NCBI GenBank assembly: GCA_002239025.1
Contig: MPNM01000007.1
Coordinates: 1 to 64,000, forward strand
DNA from: Chloroflexi bacterium bin125
Lineage (GTDB): Bacteria; Chloroflexota; Dehalococcoidia; Bin125
Length of the DNA stretch: 64,000 bases
Direction: 5' to 3'
Shown: piece by piece, positions 1 through 9,286 of the stretch
Layout: each line of letters begins with the position of its first letter
Numbering within the stretch: the first letter of the stretch is position 1
The notes under the pieces: generated by a model
Database searches by the model: none
Told to the model about the DNA's origin: nothing
Seen by the model: only the letters and a program-made list of their open reading frames with translations
Position numbers and translations under genes: made by a program

Positions 1-3000
1 GGCGCTTCGTTGGGCGGCGCCACCGGCGTGGTGTGTGCGCCCTTGGTCCGCACCCACTCGCTGGAGTTCCCGTCCCTCTCGCTCATGTTGTTGCGGTGCC
101 CGACCATCGAGCGAATGAACACGCCCGTCGCGACGCCGTTCTTGAGGTCCGTGATCGTATAGCTGGTCAACCCGGGGTCCACCGAGAGGCCGTCGTTCTT
201 GCCCACCGCCCTGGGGTCGCGCGGGTTGTTCCACACGCCGGGCTCCTGGCTCCAGCGCAGAACGTGCCAGATCTCCGAGTCCTCGACCCCGTCGCGGGAG
301 CCGACGTTCCAGGTCACCGTCAGCGTGCCGTCCCCCGGCACGACCCGGATGTCCCACGGCTCCGGTCCCTCCGGCGGCGCCGGCGGCGGCGGTGGCTCGT
401 CGTTGTCCACGATGGTCACCGCGGCGGTGTCCGTGCCCTCCGGGTCCACCGCCCAGGCCGGTTCGCCCGTGTGGGCGACGCGCACCGAGAAGCGCTCCTC
501 GTCCTCCTCCACCTCCTCGTCGTCCACGGTGGGAATGATGATCCGGGCGCTCTGCTGGCCCTCGGGCACCGTCAGCGTCGCGGCGAACTGCCCCACGTCC
601 TCGGCGGTGGCGCCGCCGTCCGGGTAGTCGGCGGACACCGTGAAGGACACGCCCCCGGCGCCGGCCGGGCTGCCCAGGCTCAGCGATAGCGTCGCCTCCT
701 CACCCTCCGTCACGCTGACTTCGGGGCTCAGCGTGTAGGTGCGCGGCGGCGGGTCGATGGCCACCAAGTGGGTGGCCGACTGGCCGCCGTTGGTGACGCG
801 GATGTAGACGTAGGTCCACTTCGAGGCCGGGTTCAGCGCGATGGCCGGGGTGTAACCACCGTTGTCAAAGGCCGCGAAGCTGCCGGTGACGCCATAGACG
901 TTCCCGATGGCCCACGCCAGCGTGCTGTCCAGATGCGCCGTCACCCGCAGCATGACGTGGGTCGTCGTGACGATGCCCTGCTCCGAGTCGGCGCTGCCGA
1001 ACGTGCCGGGGATGTACGCCCGCAGTTCCACGCGCCTCTCGAACGTCCCAGGGATCGTGGAGGGGTTGGGACTCGCGACCCTCATGCTGTTGAAGTTGTT
1101 CACCGGTTCGCCGTCGCGCATCTCGTCGTAATGGACGCGCACGGGGTGCAGGTCCGTGTGGGGCGCGGGCGTGGCGGGGACGGGCGCGTTGCTCTCCAGG
1201 CTCAGCGAGACCGTGTCGCCGTCCGACCAGCTCAGGCCGGTGCCGTGCCAGGTCAGCCGCCACGCGTCCTCATTGCGTGGGATGCCCCAACTCACGCTGG
1301 CGTCCTTGTAGCGGAACTGCTGGCCGCCGACGTCCAGCCGCAGGGAACCCCCGTTCACCGAGAGCGGCCTGTCCAGCAGGATCTGGAGGGAGCCGCGGAC
1401 GACCCTCACCGCCAGGACGTTGTACCGCCCCCCGCCGTAGGTGAAGGAGCTGCTGGACGAGAGCTGGGCGGAGCACTGCGACTGCCCGTTGCAGCCGTCT
1501 CCACTGAGATGGCCCAGGTCCTTGACCGTCAGCGTGGACGACCAGAGCGGGGCGTAGCCCCGGTACGCCGTGTCCGTCTTCAGGCGGGACCAGCCGCCCC
1601 AGCCGTTGCCCGCCCCGCTGTGGCCGTCATTCGCCCGCACCTGCAGGTGATAGGCCGTCCCGCCCGCCAGTCCGGTGATCTCCCGCAGCCTGGGGGATTG
1701 GTTCTGCAAGCTCCAGGGGACATCCGGCTGCGTGATGGTCACCCAGCCCGTCGACGGGTCGCCCGCCGTCGTCGCGGCCCGGTCCGCCGCGGTCTTCTGC
1801 TTGTAGCGGAGCTCGTAGCGTTGCACCGGGCCCGCCGGCCTGGTCCACTCCGCCGTCAGCTTCTCCTCCCCGGGCGTGGAGATCAACAGCGGCGCCGCCG
1901 GGGGGTCGTTGTCGATGACGTACAACTGCAGAACCTGGGGAGAGCCCACCACGTAGGGGGCGTTGTTCACCGCCTCAAGGCGCAATGCCGTCCCGCTGTT
2001 ATGGCCGTTGACGGCGTTGTCGGCCGGGAGGTTCGCCGACAGGTCGACCTCGACCGAGGCGGTTTGGGCAGGCAGCGCGACCGTCCGCGGCAGGTCCGTG
2101 AGCCTGCCGGGTGCGGCCGGGTCGTTCAGGACCAGGCGCACGCTGCTGGCCGTCGGCAGGACCGGGTCGATGTTCAGCGTGACCACGGCGCTCGACGCGC
2201 CCTCCACCGCCTCGACAAGGGATGTGCTGAGGGAGACGATGGGCGCCGCCCGCGTGACCGTCACCGTGTAGGTTTTCGTGGTGCTGCCGTCCTCGGCGGT
2301 GACCTTCACGGTGATCGCGTTCGCGCCCAGCGAGAGCGCGATGGCGCCGCTCGCGCTGCCGCTCGTCACCGCCGTCAGGCTCGACCCCTTGCCCACCTCG
2401 ACCGTGGCGTTGGAGTCGTTCACTGTCGAGGTGAGCTTCACGTGCGTCCTGTCGTTCTCCACCGACGCCGTGTAGGCCGTGGTCGCCGCCGCGAAGGTCG
2501 AGGGGCTCAGCGTCAGCGCCGAGAACGTCCCCGAGGCGCTCGTGCTCGCGCTCGCCGTCAGGCCGGACAGGTCCGCGTTGGGCGGCGGCGGCTCCGTCAG
2601 GCTCAACTGCACCGTATCGCCGACGGACCAGCTCAGGCCGCTGTTGGACCAGGTCGCCTGGGTGTCGCTGCGGCTAAGAGAGGCGTCTGCAAGGGGGAAC
2701 TGGTCGTTGCCGACGTTTAGTATCAGGGCCGACTTGAGATTCGCCGGGATAGTCTTGTTGAGTTGCAAAACAAGCTGGTTGCCCCCGATCACAAGACGGG
2801 TTATCTCATACGTCACGCCGCCATGCGTGAAGTCATCGTCGGTGAGCACGCTCGTCGAACTGCACACAAGTCCTCCTCCAGAAGGGTTACTGCAACCAAG
2901 GAGGGGAGTGGCCACGACCGTCAGCGTGGCGGACCAGACGGTGGTGGTCTGGGCCTGGGCGGGCTGTGCGCCGGGCGCAACGAAGGCCGCCAGCGCAACG

Positions 3001-3059
3001 AGCGCGGCGGCCAGGAGGAGGAGCGGGGAGCGGCGTGGGAGGAAGGAGGCGCGCATCAT
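1..3059 (-). CDS. Secreted multidomain surface protein (cadherin-like, Calx-beta, Fn3), 3' end outside window
   Basis: One uninterrupted minus-strand frame runs from ATG at 3059 off the left edge, about 1,019 codons. An AAGGAGG ribosome site lies 6 bases upstream, and a second ATG follows at once. Residues 1-36 look like a signal peptide with an AQA cleavage site. Next come an unnamed beta-rich domain (about 40-160), a cadherin-like beta-sandwich (161-270), a Calx-beta-like domain (270-385), Fn3 (387-495), a second copy of the unnamed domain (501-625), a less clear beta region (625-770), Calx-beta (773-890, ending TIVDNDEPPPPP) and Fn3 (897 onward). There is no catalytic motif; an extracellular adhesin or structural role is inferred. 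GC is visibly higher than in the chromosome further right. The same DNA is open in other frames because of this GC bias, but only this frame gives signal peptide and domains. Confidence 0.85.
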   Translation of the reverse strand, partial: MMRASFLPRRSPLLLLAAALVALAAFVAPGAQPAQAQTTTVWSATLTVVATPLLGCSNPSGGGLVCSSTSVLTDDDFTHGGVTYEITRLVIGGNQLVLQLNKTIPANLKSALILNVGNDQFPLADASLSRSDTQATWSNSGLSWSVGDTVQLSLTEPPPPNADLSGLTASASTSASGTFSALTLSPSTFAAATTAYTASVENDRTHVKLTSTVNDSNATVEVGKGSSLTAVTSGSASGAIALSLGANAITVKVTAEDGSTTKTYTVTVTRAAPIVSLSTSLVEAVEGASSAVVTLNIDPVLPTASSVRLVLNDPAAPGRLTDLPRTVALPAQTASVEVDLSANLPADNAVNGHNSGTALRLEAVNNAPYVVGSPQVLQLYVIDNDPPAAPLLISTPGEEKLTAEWTRPAGPVQRYELRYKQKTAADRAATTAGDPSTGWVTITQPDVPWSLQNQSPRLREITGLAGGTAYHLQVRANDGHSGAGNGWGGWSRLKTDTAYRGYAPLWSSTLTVKDLGHLSGDGCNGQSQCSAQLSSSSSFTYGGGRYNVLAVRVVRGSLQILLDRPLSVNGGSLRLDVGGQQFRYKDASVSWGIPRNEDAWRLTWHGTGLSWSDGDTVSLSLESNAPVPATPAPHTDLHPVRVHYDEMRDGEPVNNFNSMRVASPNPSTIPGTFERRVELRAYIPGTFGSADSEQGIVTTTHVMLRVTAHLDSTLAWAIGNVYGVTGSFAAFDNGGYTPAIALNPASKWTYVYIRVTNGGQSATHLVAIDPPPRTYTLSPEVSVTEGEEATLSLSLGSPAGAGGVSFTVSADYPDGGATAEDVGQFAATLTVPEGQQSARIIIPTVDDEEVEEDEERFSVRVAHTGEPAWAVDPEGTDTAAVTIVDNDEPPPPPAPPEGPEPWDIRVVPGDGTLTVTWNVGSRDGVEDSEIWHVLRWSQEPGVWNNPRDPRAVGKNDGLSVDPGLTSYTITDLKNGVATGVFIRSMVGHRNNMSERDGNSSEWVRTKGAHTTPVAPPNEA

Positions 3060-3392
3060 GCCGCGCCTCCTTGCCGGGGAGACGAGTCGGCTAGAACGTA
3101 GGTTCGGGGGGGGTAACGGGCATGGCCGCCCTCAACAGGCGGCCCGGGTTGCCTGAACCGGACTCAAACATCTCGCACATCCTCAAATCGTCACGTTCGC
3201 AAGCCGTGTATACGTTCACGCAGCATACCAACTCTCCAAAACGAGAAAATGTGTGTATCCATGTGGCCAGAAGTGCAATATCCATGTACGTCTAGGGTGT
3301 CTGAACTCGGCCAGGACTCAACGGGAGCTTCGTCCGGGTCCGGGAGGGCCCCGAGCCGACCGCTCAGGCGGCCGGGCAGGTTGCATGTTCAC
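3060..3392. other. Intergenic stretch upstream of the surface protein gene
   Basis: It holds the ribosome site AAGGAGG (complement of 3066-3072) for the leftward surface protein gene. I see no convincing gene, tRNA or strong hairpin. Short open frames here lack coding character. Confidence 0.5.
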
Positions 3393-3635
3393 TCAGCGCG
3401 CCGAGGCGACGGAGGCCGCTCTGAGCTTGATCAGATCGGCCAACGTGAGCGTCGCGCCCAGGTCCGGCAGCGCCGCGTCGTACTCAGTCAGGCTGATCTT
3501 GCCGTCGCCGTCCATGTCGTAGCGCGTGACGACATCCTGCTGTTCCGCAGGCGTTGGGGTCTTCGGCTCGGGCTGCGTCGGCGCTGCGACGACCGTGACC
3601 GCGAACGTGGCGCTGGCCGTGCCGCCCCGGTGGAC
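3393..3635 (-). pseudogene. C-terminal remnant of a secreted protein with an EF-hand
   Basis: A minus-strand frame ending at TGA 3395-3393 reads GGTASATFAVTVV, the usual last strand of an Ig- or cadherin-like extracellular repeat. A Pro/Thr linker follows, then a perfect 12-residue EF-hand loop, DMDGDGKISLTE, and a short dockerin-like helix ending ASAR. No start codon or signal peptide precedes it; upstream of about 3630 the frame turns into the antisense of another gene fragment. It is therefore the last 75-80 residues of a larger calcium-binding surface protein, cut off at its 5' side. It points the same way as the neighbouring surface protein, so it may be a relic of a related gene. Confidence 0.6.
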
Positions 3636-3904
3636 TAAAGCCCCTGGTGCTGTTCCTGTTCGAGACCGCCGAAGCGGAACCGGCCTTCCTCCACACCGCC
3701 GCCCGGCTCAGCCGCGCCCCCTTCGTCAGCAGCTACCTGCCGGCCCTGACGGATCGGGGGGTGCTGTGCCCGTCCTGGCGTCTGCTGCCGCCCCACCCCG
3801 CCGCGCGGGTGCCCCTGCACACCGTCCAGGCTGTCCGCCCTGTCCGGACAGACTGCGGATATGTCCCAGAGTACGATTGCACCCGGCCCGAGCGTTTCCT
3901 GTAA
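3632..3904 (+). pseudogene. C-terminal gene fragment, possibly replication-relaxation type
   Basis: From about 3632 a rightward frame reads GLKPLVLFLFETAEAEPAFL and continues to TAA at 3904, about 85 residues. The pattern (hydrophobic strand, FET/FPT-like turn, helix, then a 'G-x-L-x-x-x-W-R-L' strand) resembles the C-terminus of replication-relaxation proteins of plasmids and integrative elements; this is family memory and unverified. No credible start or N-terminal part is present. Its 5' end meets the broken 5' end of the EF-hand remnant on the other strand, so this is a rearrangement scar. The 230 bases after it (3905-4134) hold nothing I recognise. Confidence 0.35.
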
Positions 3905-4134
3905 CGGGACGCCACGCCCCACCGCTGTCCAGCCCAGCACTGCCGTCCTGGGCTGGATTTTCTGCCTTCCACAGACAGGAGTGTCCCGTTGTTGTCCGTC
4001 GCTCTATTCCCGTCAATCCCGGTGAGCGCAATCGTGGGGCAGTTGTTGCAAAGCGCCGACGCTGTGTGGTGCGACGATGGCCTTCTTGCCTCGGCCCATT
4101 GGCAGGTCAGTAGCGCTCCAATCGACTCCTGACA

Positions 4135-7100
4135 TCATCGTCGCGCTTGCTGAATCGCGTGAGTCAAGGCCCGTTTGATTCGGGAGCCCATTTGCTTGAA
4201 TCCCAACTCGTCCATCATCTCTCGCCGGAGCTCATCCTCGGTGCGCAACAGCGTGTCCGACTCAATCCAATGAACCAACCTCACGAGTTCCTCCGGCGAG
4301 TAGTCGGCAATGGTCGCGTATCCCGGTGCACCCTTTCGGGGGACGAGAGGACGCTGGCCCCGCCGGCGAGCGGGAGCGACGATCGGCTTGGCGAGTTCGC
4401 GCGCCTCTCTCGCTGGGACAGAACTCGCCTGGTCGTGGGCTGAAGCTGCCACGGCTGCATTCCACGCCTGCTCTACCTGGTCGAGTTCCAGCTCGCGATT
4501 GCGGAACCACTCAGTCGACCAGATCCGATGGAAACGCCATCCCTTGTCTTCCAGGACCTGTTGACGCAGTCGGTCGCGATCGCGAGCTGTCGCGGACGAG
4601 TGGTAGCTCGCTCCGTCGGCCTCGACTGCCAAGACCATCCGCCCGGGCTCGTCTGGATGCGCACAGGCAAAGTCGATGCGATATCCGGAGACGCCGTATT
4701 GAGCCGCAACGGGGATCCCTCGTCGTTCCAGGCCTTCCTGTACGGAGAGTTCGAAGGGATTGAGCGGCACGTCACTGGTTTCTGCGCCCAGTTCTTCACC
4801 GCCCGAGGCGGCGAACTCGAGGTACTGGCGCAGGAGTTCGACTCCCTTGGCATCGGTGCGGCCAGGTGCAATGTCGTGGTGGGAAAACGACGAAACCAGC
4901 TTCAACCGCGAGCGGGCGCGGCTGACCGCGACATTGAGGCGGCGTTCGCCGCCTTCCTGGTTGAGCGGCCCGAAGCGGAGCGGCAAGTTGCCGTTGGCAT
5001 CCTTGTGGTAGCCGAGGCTGAGGATGATGGCGTCTCGCTCGTCGCCCTGGACGCGCTCGATGTTCTTGATGAAGAACCGCTCCTCGTTGGTCTCCGAGAA
5101 GAACTGGTCGAGCGACGAGTCGCCCAGATCGCCGAGGCGCTTGTGCAAGATGTCCTCGATGTTGTTCGCGTGATGTTGACCAAAGGCAATGACACCGAGC
5201 GTCTCGCTTGGCCTGTTGCGAGCGTGGTGCAGCACGAGATCGACAACCCGCTCAACTTCGTCGGGATTTGAGCGCGTGCCTCTGACTCCCGTAATCGGTC
5301 GGAATGGAATCAGCTCATGTTCAATCGGACTCTCCACAATGGCGCCCGGAAACGCCGTCAACGCGCCGCCGTAGATGCGCTGGTTCGAGAACGCGATGAG
5401 CCGATCGTCGCGGCTTCGGTAGTGCCACTGCAGCATCTGATCGCGCAGCAGAGCGTCGGCGACGTCAAGCAGGGATTCGATGTCCCGGGTCAACGAGAGG
5501 GCCTCATCCTCTTCTTCTTCATCGCCTTCGGCAGTTCGACCGAAGAAGGATGTGGGCGGCAACTGGCGACTATCGCCGGCGACCACGACTTGAGACGAGC
5601 GAGCCAGGCATCCAATGGACTCAGCAGGTGGAATCTGGGATGCCTCGTCGAAAATCACCACGTCGAAGAGCTTGCGGTCGTGCGGAATCATCTCGGCGAC
5701 GAGGATGGGAGACATCGTCCAACACGGCCGCAGAGCGGACAGCATGTGGGGCGCACGCGCGAACAATTGCCGCACGCTGAGATGTCGCTGTCTCTTCTTG
5801 GCCTCTTTCCGCACCAGGTCGCGCTCCCCAGGGTGCCGTTCCATCGTCTCGACAATTGACTCTGCGACCAGGCGTTTCACCCTGATCGGTGTTGAAGCCA
5901 GATGCTCGCGATCCGCATCTGCGTACTCTTCGCGCTGCCGAGACTGGCGAACTGCGTCAAATGTCCGCAGCGTGTTGTCCTGAATGTCCAGATCCTCCAG
6001 GACCTTGCTCAGCCAGGCATATTCAACTGCAGGCCCGACGAGTTCCGGTGGAATCTCCTGCCCGACTCGCTTAGTGACTCGCTCGATGCCTCGCTGGTCA
6101 AAAGTCGCCTCGAGCTCGCGAACACGGGGCAGGTTTGCTGCCACGCCGCGCGAATCGACAAGAAGTTGCAGCAAATCCGCAAGATCTTGATGACCGATCT
6201 CTTCGAGATCGTCCCGTGACAGGATTTTCCCGAGGTCTCGGACGTCCTTGAGGCAAGTGGCCAATACCGTCCTGACTTCACTCAGCTCGGAAGTCACTCG
6301 AGGGTCGCCAGCATCAACCCTCCGAGAATTCCAGCCCGCAAGTTGCTCCTTCGCATCGACGATGAGCGCGAGCAAGTCCGCCTCTCTCAGAGTGTCAGGT
6401 TTCTCCAAGATGCTTCGGACACGCCGTGTGGCCGAGCGATACTCGCCTCTAAACAACCGGGCGAAGAGACGCGATATCGCGCCTCGTTCGGCCGGCTCCA
6501 GCGCCTCCTGCATCGCATCGAGATCAAGCTGAAACAGCTCCGGCTGGCAGGTTCCCAATGTCGCTTCGATCTTTGCGAGAAAATCGACCGCGGGTGACCA
6601 TTCACTGATCTCCGACGGGAACTCCAACCCCAGTTCATCGAGTGCAGCAGCGAGGAGGTCTCGAACCTCGGGAAGTCTGTCAGAGTGAAGGTCACGGATG
6701 AGATCCGAGGCTTTCAACACATCCTCAGTGGTCTCGATCGTGCTCGCCGTCCATTCAGGGTGGCGCTCCCTGATGACGTGACCTTGCAGGTCGGTCCACT
6801 CCTCGATCTCGCCAACAAGTTGTTCGAACTTCTGCGGGCTGAGCCGCTCCGCAGACCGCCGTGTGAGCCGAAGGGGCGTTCGCGCTGCTTCCGGTGTAGC
6901 GAGCACTCGCTCTCGCATCTCGAAGACACTGAGCTGCCAGGGTTCACGACGTTGATGCACGGCGGCGGCGTTCTTGATCAGCGCCTCGCGCCGCAGTTCG
7001 AGACGGCGGTGCGTGGCGGAGAAGTCGGGCTCCGGAATCCGCGACACGAGGTCGAGAGACTCCGCCAATGTGCGGGCGAACTCGCGACGCGATGTGACTC

Positions 7101-8187
7101 CGCCATGCATGTCCATGACGAGGTCATCGAGGCCGACTTGCTCCAGCCTCTTGGTCACGGCTTCAATCGCGGCTCGTTTCTCCGCGACGAACAAGACTCG
7201 TTTGCCCCGAGCCACCACGGCCGTGATGAGGTTGGCGATGGTCTGCGATTTGCCGGTGCCGGGTGGACCCTGGATGACGAGCGACTCGCCGCCCAACACC
7301 CGGTTGATGGCGCGGTGTTGACTGGAGTCCGCGTCGAGTACCAGGAATTCGTCTGCCGGGGGATCGCGGTCGGGTTGGTTGAGGTCAGGGTCGCAGATTT
7401 GGGCGGCGAGGCGCTCACGAGCCTCCGTATCGCCGGCAATGGCAGCCACAATGTCGTGGCTTGCGAAGTGCGTTTCGTTCTGCTCCAAATCAATAACCAA
7501 GGGCATCGTCGAATATGAGAAGTTCGAGATCACCGCCCGAGCTTCGATCTCCAGGTCGGGCAAGTCGTTCCAAGACTCCAACAGACCATCCAGCCAATCT
7601 TGGTACCGACTGAGATCCGTGGGCGGGGATTCGGCGACATCTGCTTCCAAATCCTCGGTGGCGATGTCGTGCTCGGTCTGCAAGATGTGTGAGAGCACCG
7701 GGTTCAAGTGCGCATCGCCCGATACAGACAGCCTGAAGTCGCGTGCCGCGGCCCCGCTCGCTTCGACTTCCAGTGGCAGCAGCACCACCGGGGCGATGGG
7801 CGGTGTGCCCTGGTCCACTTTCCACGTCGCCATACCGATCGCAACGAAGCAGGTGTCGATCCCCTTCTCCTCTGTGTCCGTCAGCGCGCGCTTATTGATG
7901 GCGGACAACCTGCGCCGAGCGTCAACGAAGGCCGCTGCGTCATTGGTGTTGTCGTGCCGTTCGGGAAACAGATCGTGGAGGCCGACGGTCTTGCCTCCCA
8001 ACAGCCGATCCAACGCTCGGAGATCCAGGCCTTTGGCGCGCTCCGGCGTGAGGTCAAGCGTGCTGGTCTTGAGGTCGCGAAACCGACGAAGGCGGTTTCG
8101 TCCTGACGTGTCGACGAGGTCCTTGCGCCACCGTTCGGCTGCGCGTCGAACCAAGTCAGCACGGCCTAAGTTCTGTTCTGAGACCAC
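4135..8187 (-). CDS. Large SF1 helicase (DUF4011/COG1112 type) with C-terminal PD-(D/E)xK nuclease domain
   Basis: The protein has 1,350 residues from a GTG start at 8187. Residues 1-290 match the DUF4011-type N-terminal region. Walker A is GPPGTGKS at 307-314, followed by a long helical insertion, and Walker B (VVIFDEASQIPP) is near 843-854. The motif NVAVSRAR and a UvrD-like C-terminal half follow. Around 1130-1240 a restriction-endonuclease-like domain of the MTES_1575/DUF559-Vsr type is visible (RIDFACAHP...LAVEADGASYH). The C-terminus (about 1275-1350) resembles DUF3320. Such helicase-nuclease proteins are common in defence islands; an antiphage or DNA-processing role is inferred. The gene lies downstream of, and parallel to, the NTase-HEPN gene and close to a recombinase, which suits mobile cargo. 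It appears intact, with catalytic residues kept. Confidence 0.85.
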   Translation of the reverse strand: MVSEQNLGRADLVRRAAERWRKDLVDTSGRNRLRRFRDLKTSTLDLTPERAKGLDLRALDRLLGGKTVGLHDLFPERHDNTNDAAAFVDARRRLSAINKRALTDTEEKGIDTCFVAIGMATWKVDQGTPPIAPVVLLPLEVEASGAAARDFRLSVSGDAHLNPVLSHILQTEHDIATEDLEADVAESPPTDLSRYQDWLDGLLESWNDLPDLEIEARAVISNFSYSTMPLVIDLEQNETHFASHDIVAAIAGDTEARERLAAQICDPDLNQPDRDPPADEFLVLDADSSQHRAINRVLGGESLVIQGPPGTGKSQTIANLITAVVARGKRVLFVAEKRAAIEAVTKRLEQVGLDDLVMDMHGGVTSRREFARTLAESLDLVSRIPEPDFSATHRRLELRREALIKNAAAVHQRREPWQLSVFEMRERVLATPEAARTPLRLTRRSAERLSPQKFEQLVGEIEEWTDLQGHVIRERHPEWTASTIETTEDVLKASDLIRDLHSDRLPEVRDLLAAALDELGLEFPSEISEWSPAVDFLAKIEATLGTCQPELFQLDLDAMQEALEPAERGAISRLFARLFRGEYRSATRRVRSILEKPDTLREADLLALIVDAKEQLAGWNSRRVDAGDPRVTSELSEVRTVLATCLKDVRDLGKILSRDDLEEIGHQDLADLLQLLVDSRGVAANLPRVRELEATFDQRGIERVTKRVGQEIPPELVGPAVEYAWLSKVLEDLDIQDNTLRTFDAVRQSRQREEYADADREHLASTPIRVKRLVAESIVETMERHPGERDLVRKEAKKRQRHLSVRQLFARAPHMLSALRPCWTMSPILVAEMIPHDRKLFDVVIFDEASQIPPAESIGCLARSSQVVVAGDSRQLPPTSFFGRTAEGDEEEEDEALSLTRDIESLLDVADALLRDQMLQWHYRSRDDRLIAFSNQRIYGGALTAFPGAIVESPIEHELIPFRPITGVRGTRSNPDEVERVVDLVLHHARNRPSETLGVIAFGQHHANNIEDILHKRLGDLGDSSLDQFFSETNEERFFIKNIERVQGDERDAIILSLGYHKDANGNLPLRFGPLNQEGGERRLNVAVSRARSRLKLVSSFSHHDIAPGRTDAKGVELLRQYLEFAASGGEELGAETSDVPLNPFELSVQEGLERRGIPVAAQYGVSGYRIDFACAHPDEPGRMVLAVEADGASYHSSATARDRDRLRQQVLEDKGWRFHRIWSTEWFRNRELELDQVEQAWNAAVAASAHDQASSVPAREARELAKPIVAPARRRGQRPLVPRKGAPGYATIADYSPEELVRLVHWIESDTLLRTEDELRREMMDELGFKQMGSRIKRALTHAIQQARR

Positions 8188-8518
8188 GCAGGCAGGCTAA
8201 TGCTGCCGAAGGTTGGGGGATATCAGGAGCATCGATCGGCATTGGAATGATTGATTGCATAGTCGATTCGTAGGCTTCATGCGGGAACGGTACGCCACAG
8301 GAGATCTGGATCAGGCGATTGCCGGGCAGGTGACGCGCAACTAGAACGCAACCAATCTACGTGTAAACGCGAGGCTTGTGAGCTGCTCCAAACCGCCCCG
8401 ACATCGATACCGAAGCCGATTCTCGTCCGACTCCGCACTCACTGCGGACCAGCCCGACCTATTAGACATCGCAAGGGGCAAGGAGTGCCGCGGACGGCCA
8501 GTTCTCGGGCGATGGGCG
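8188..8518. other. Intergenic stretch between the NTase-HEPN and helicase genes
   Basis: These 331 bases separate two leftward genes. I find no gene, RNA or clear terminator. The spacing suggests the helicase has its own promoter here, but no strong -35/-10 pair stands out. Confidence 0.4.
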
Positions 8519-9286
8519 CTAGTCGTCCGAAGGCTGAGGCTCGACTGCGCGCTGCTGAAACTCCGTCGAGACACGGTCATAGAGCCGGTGCGCGTCGTGT
8601 AGCGCCCTACGCGCGTCGTCGGCCGAGGGCCGTGAGCCGTAGTCCGGATAGCGGCCAGAGAAGCCCTGATTGAGCAGCCATTCCAAGTCCAGGTCCTCTG
8701 TCCAGTGACGCATCCGCTCGGGCAACAAGTCGGCCAACTTGTCGAGTTCGTGCGTGGTCGGCACCCTGATCTGCTCAAGAAACAGGACCGCCTTCAGCGA
8801 TTTCTCAACAATCTGCTGAGCGTGCCAGCAGACCGGTCCGGCCAAACCAGGCGGCTGATCCAGTTGGGCCAAGATGAGATCGGCAGCGGCGACATCCTCG
8901 CGCGCCGCGTTCAGCCATTCCAAGGCCGTCGCACGGTGCGCGTCCTCTTCCTCGTAGATCAACTTGCCCTCCTCCAGCGCATTGTTGAGCACCGTCCCGG
9001 CGACATGGCCGCGGCGCACGATCTCTCCCGGAGTGGTCACAACGACATCGATGCCGATCGGAACGTCGGTCAACAGGCTCTTGATCTCGATCTGGCAGGC
9101 CCGACGATCCGGCGTATCGTCCAGGACGACCAACAGATCGACATCGCTCCGCTGGGCCGCCTCACCGCGTGCGCGCGAGCCGAAGAGCCGGATCTGGATC
9201 GGCTGCATAGCCTCGGTGATGCGCTCGACCATCGTCTCGATCAGGTCATCAACTGTGGCCGGAGTCGCTTGATCTGTTGTCGTCAT
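8519..9286 (-). CDS. MNT-type nucleotidyltransferase fused to a HEPN domain
   Basis: The 255-residue protein joins two domains usually found as separate toxin-antitoxin partners. Residues about 10-110 are a minimal nucleotidyltransferase with GSRARG (36-41) and the metal-binding pair D48/D50 in SDVDLLVV. Residues about 118-230 are a COG2250-type HEPN domain with a conserved WHAQQIVEKSLKAVL helix and a THEL turn. An R-x4-H arrangement (RVPTTH) is present, though it falls where this subfamily has its THDL turn rather than at the typical RN-x4-H site, so RNase activity is uncertain. In MntA/HepT pairs the MNT domain AMPylates and neutralises the HEPN RNase; a fused protein could be a self-restrained version. 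It lies between the helicase-nuclease gene and the divergent recombinase gene. Confidence 0.8.
   Translation of the reverse strand: MTTTDQATPATVDDLIETMVERITEAMQPIQIRLFGSRARGEAAQRSDVDLLVVLDDTPDRRACQIEIKSLLTDVPIGIDVVVTTPGEIVRRGHVAGTVLNNALEEGKLIYEEEDAHRATALEWLNAAREDVAAADLILAQLDQPPGLAGPVCWHAQQIVEKSLKAVLFLEQIRVPTTHELDKLADLLPERMRHWTEDLDLEWLLNQGFSGRYPDYGSRPSADDARRALHDAHRLYDRVSTEFQQRAVEPQPSDD

Noticed and set aside
768-2720. A 650-codon plus-strand open frame, Arg/Gly-rich
   Set aside because: It is antisense to the surface protein, whose frame gives a signal peptide, ribosome site and known domains. The long open frame follows from high GC.
3091-3285. 64-codon minus-strand ORF upstream of the surface protein
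   Set aside because: It covers the ribosome site of the surface protein gene, has odd composition (many Cys and Met) and no domain.
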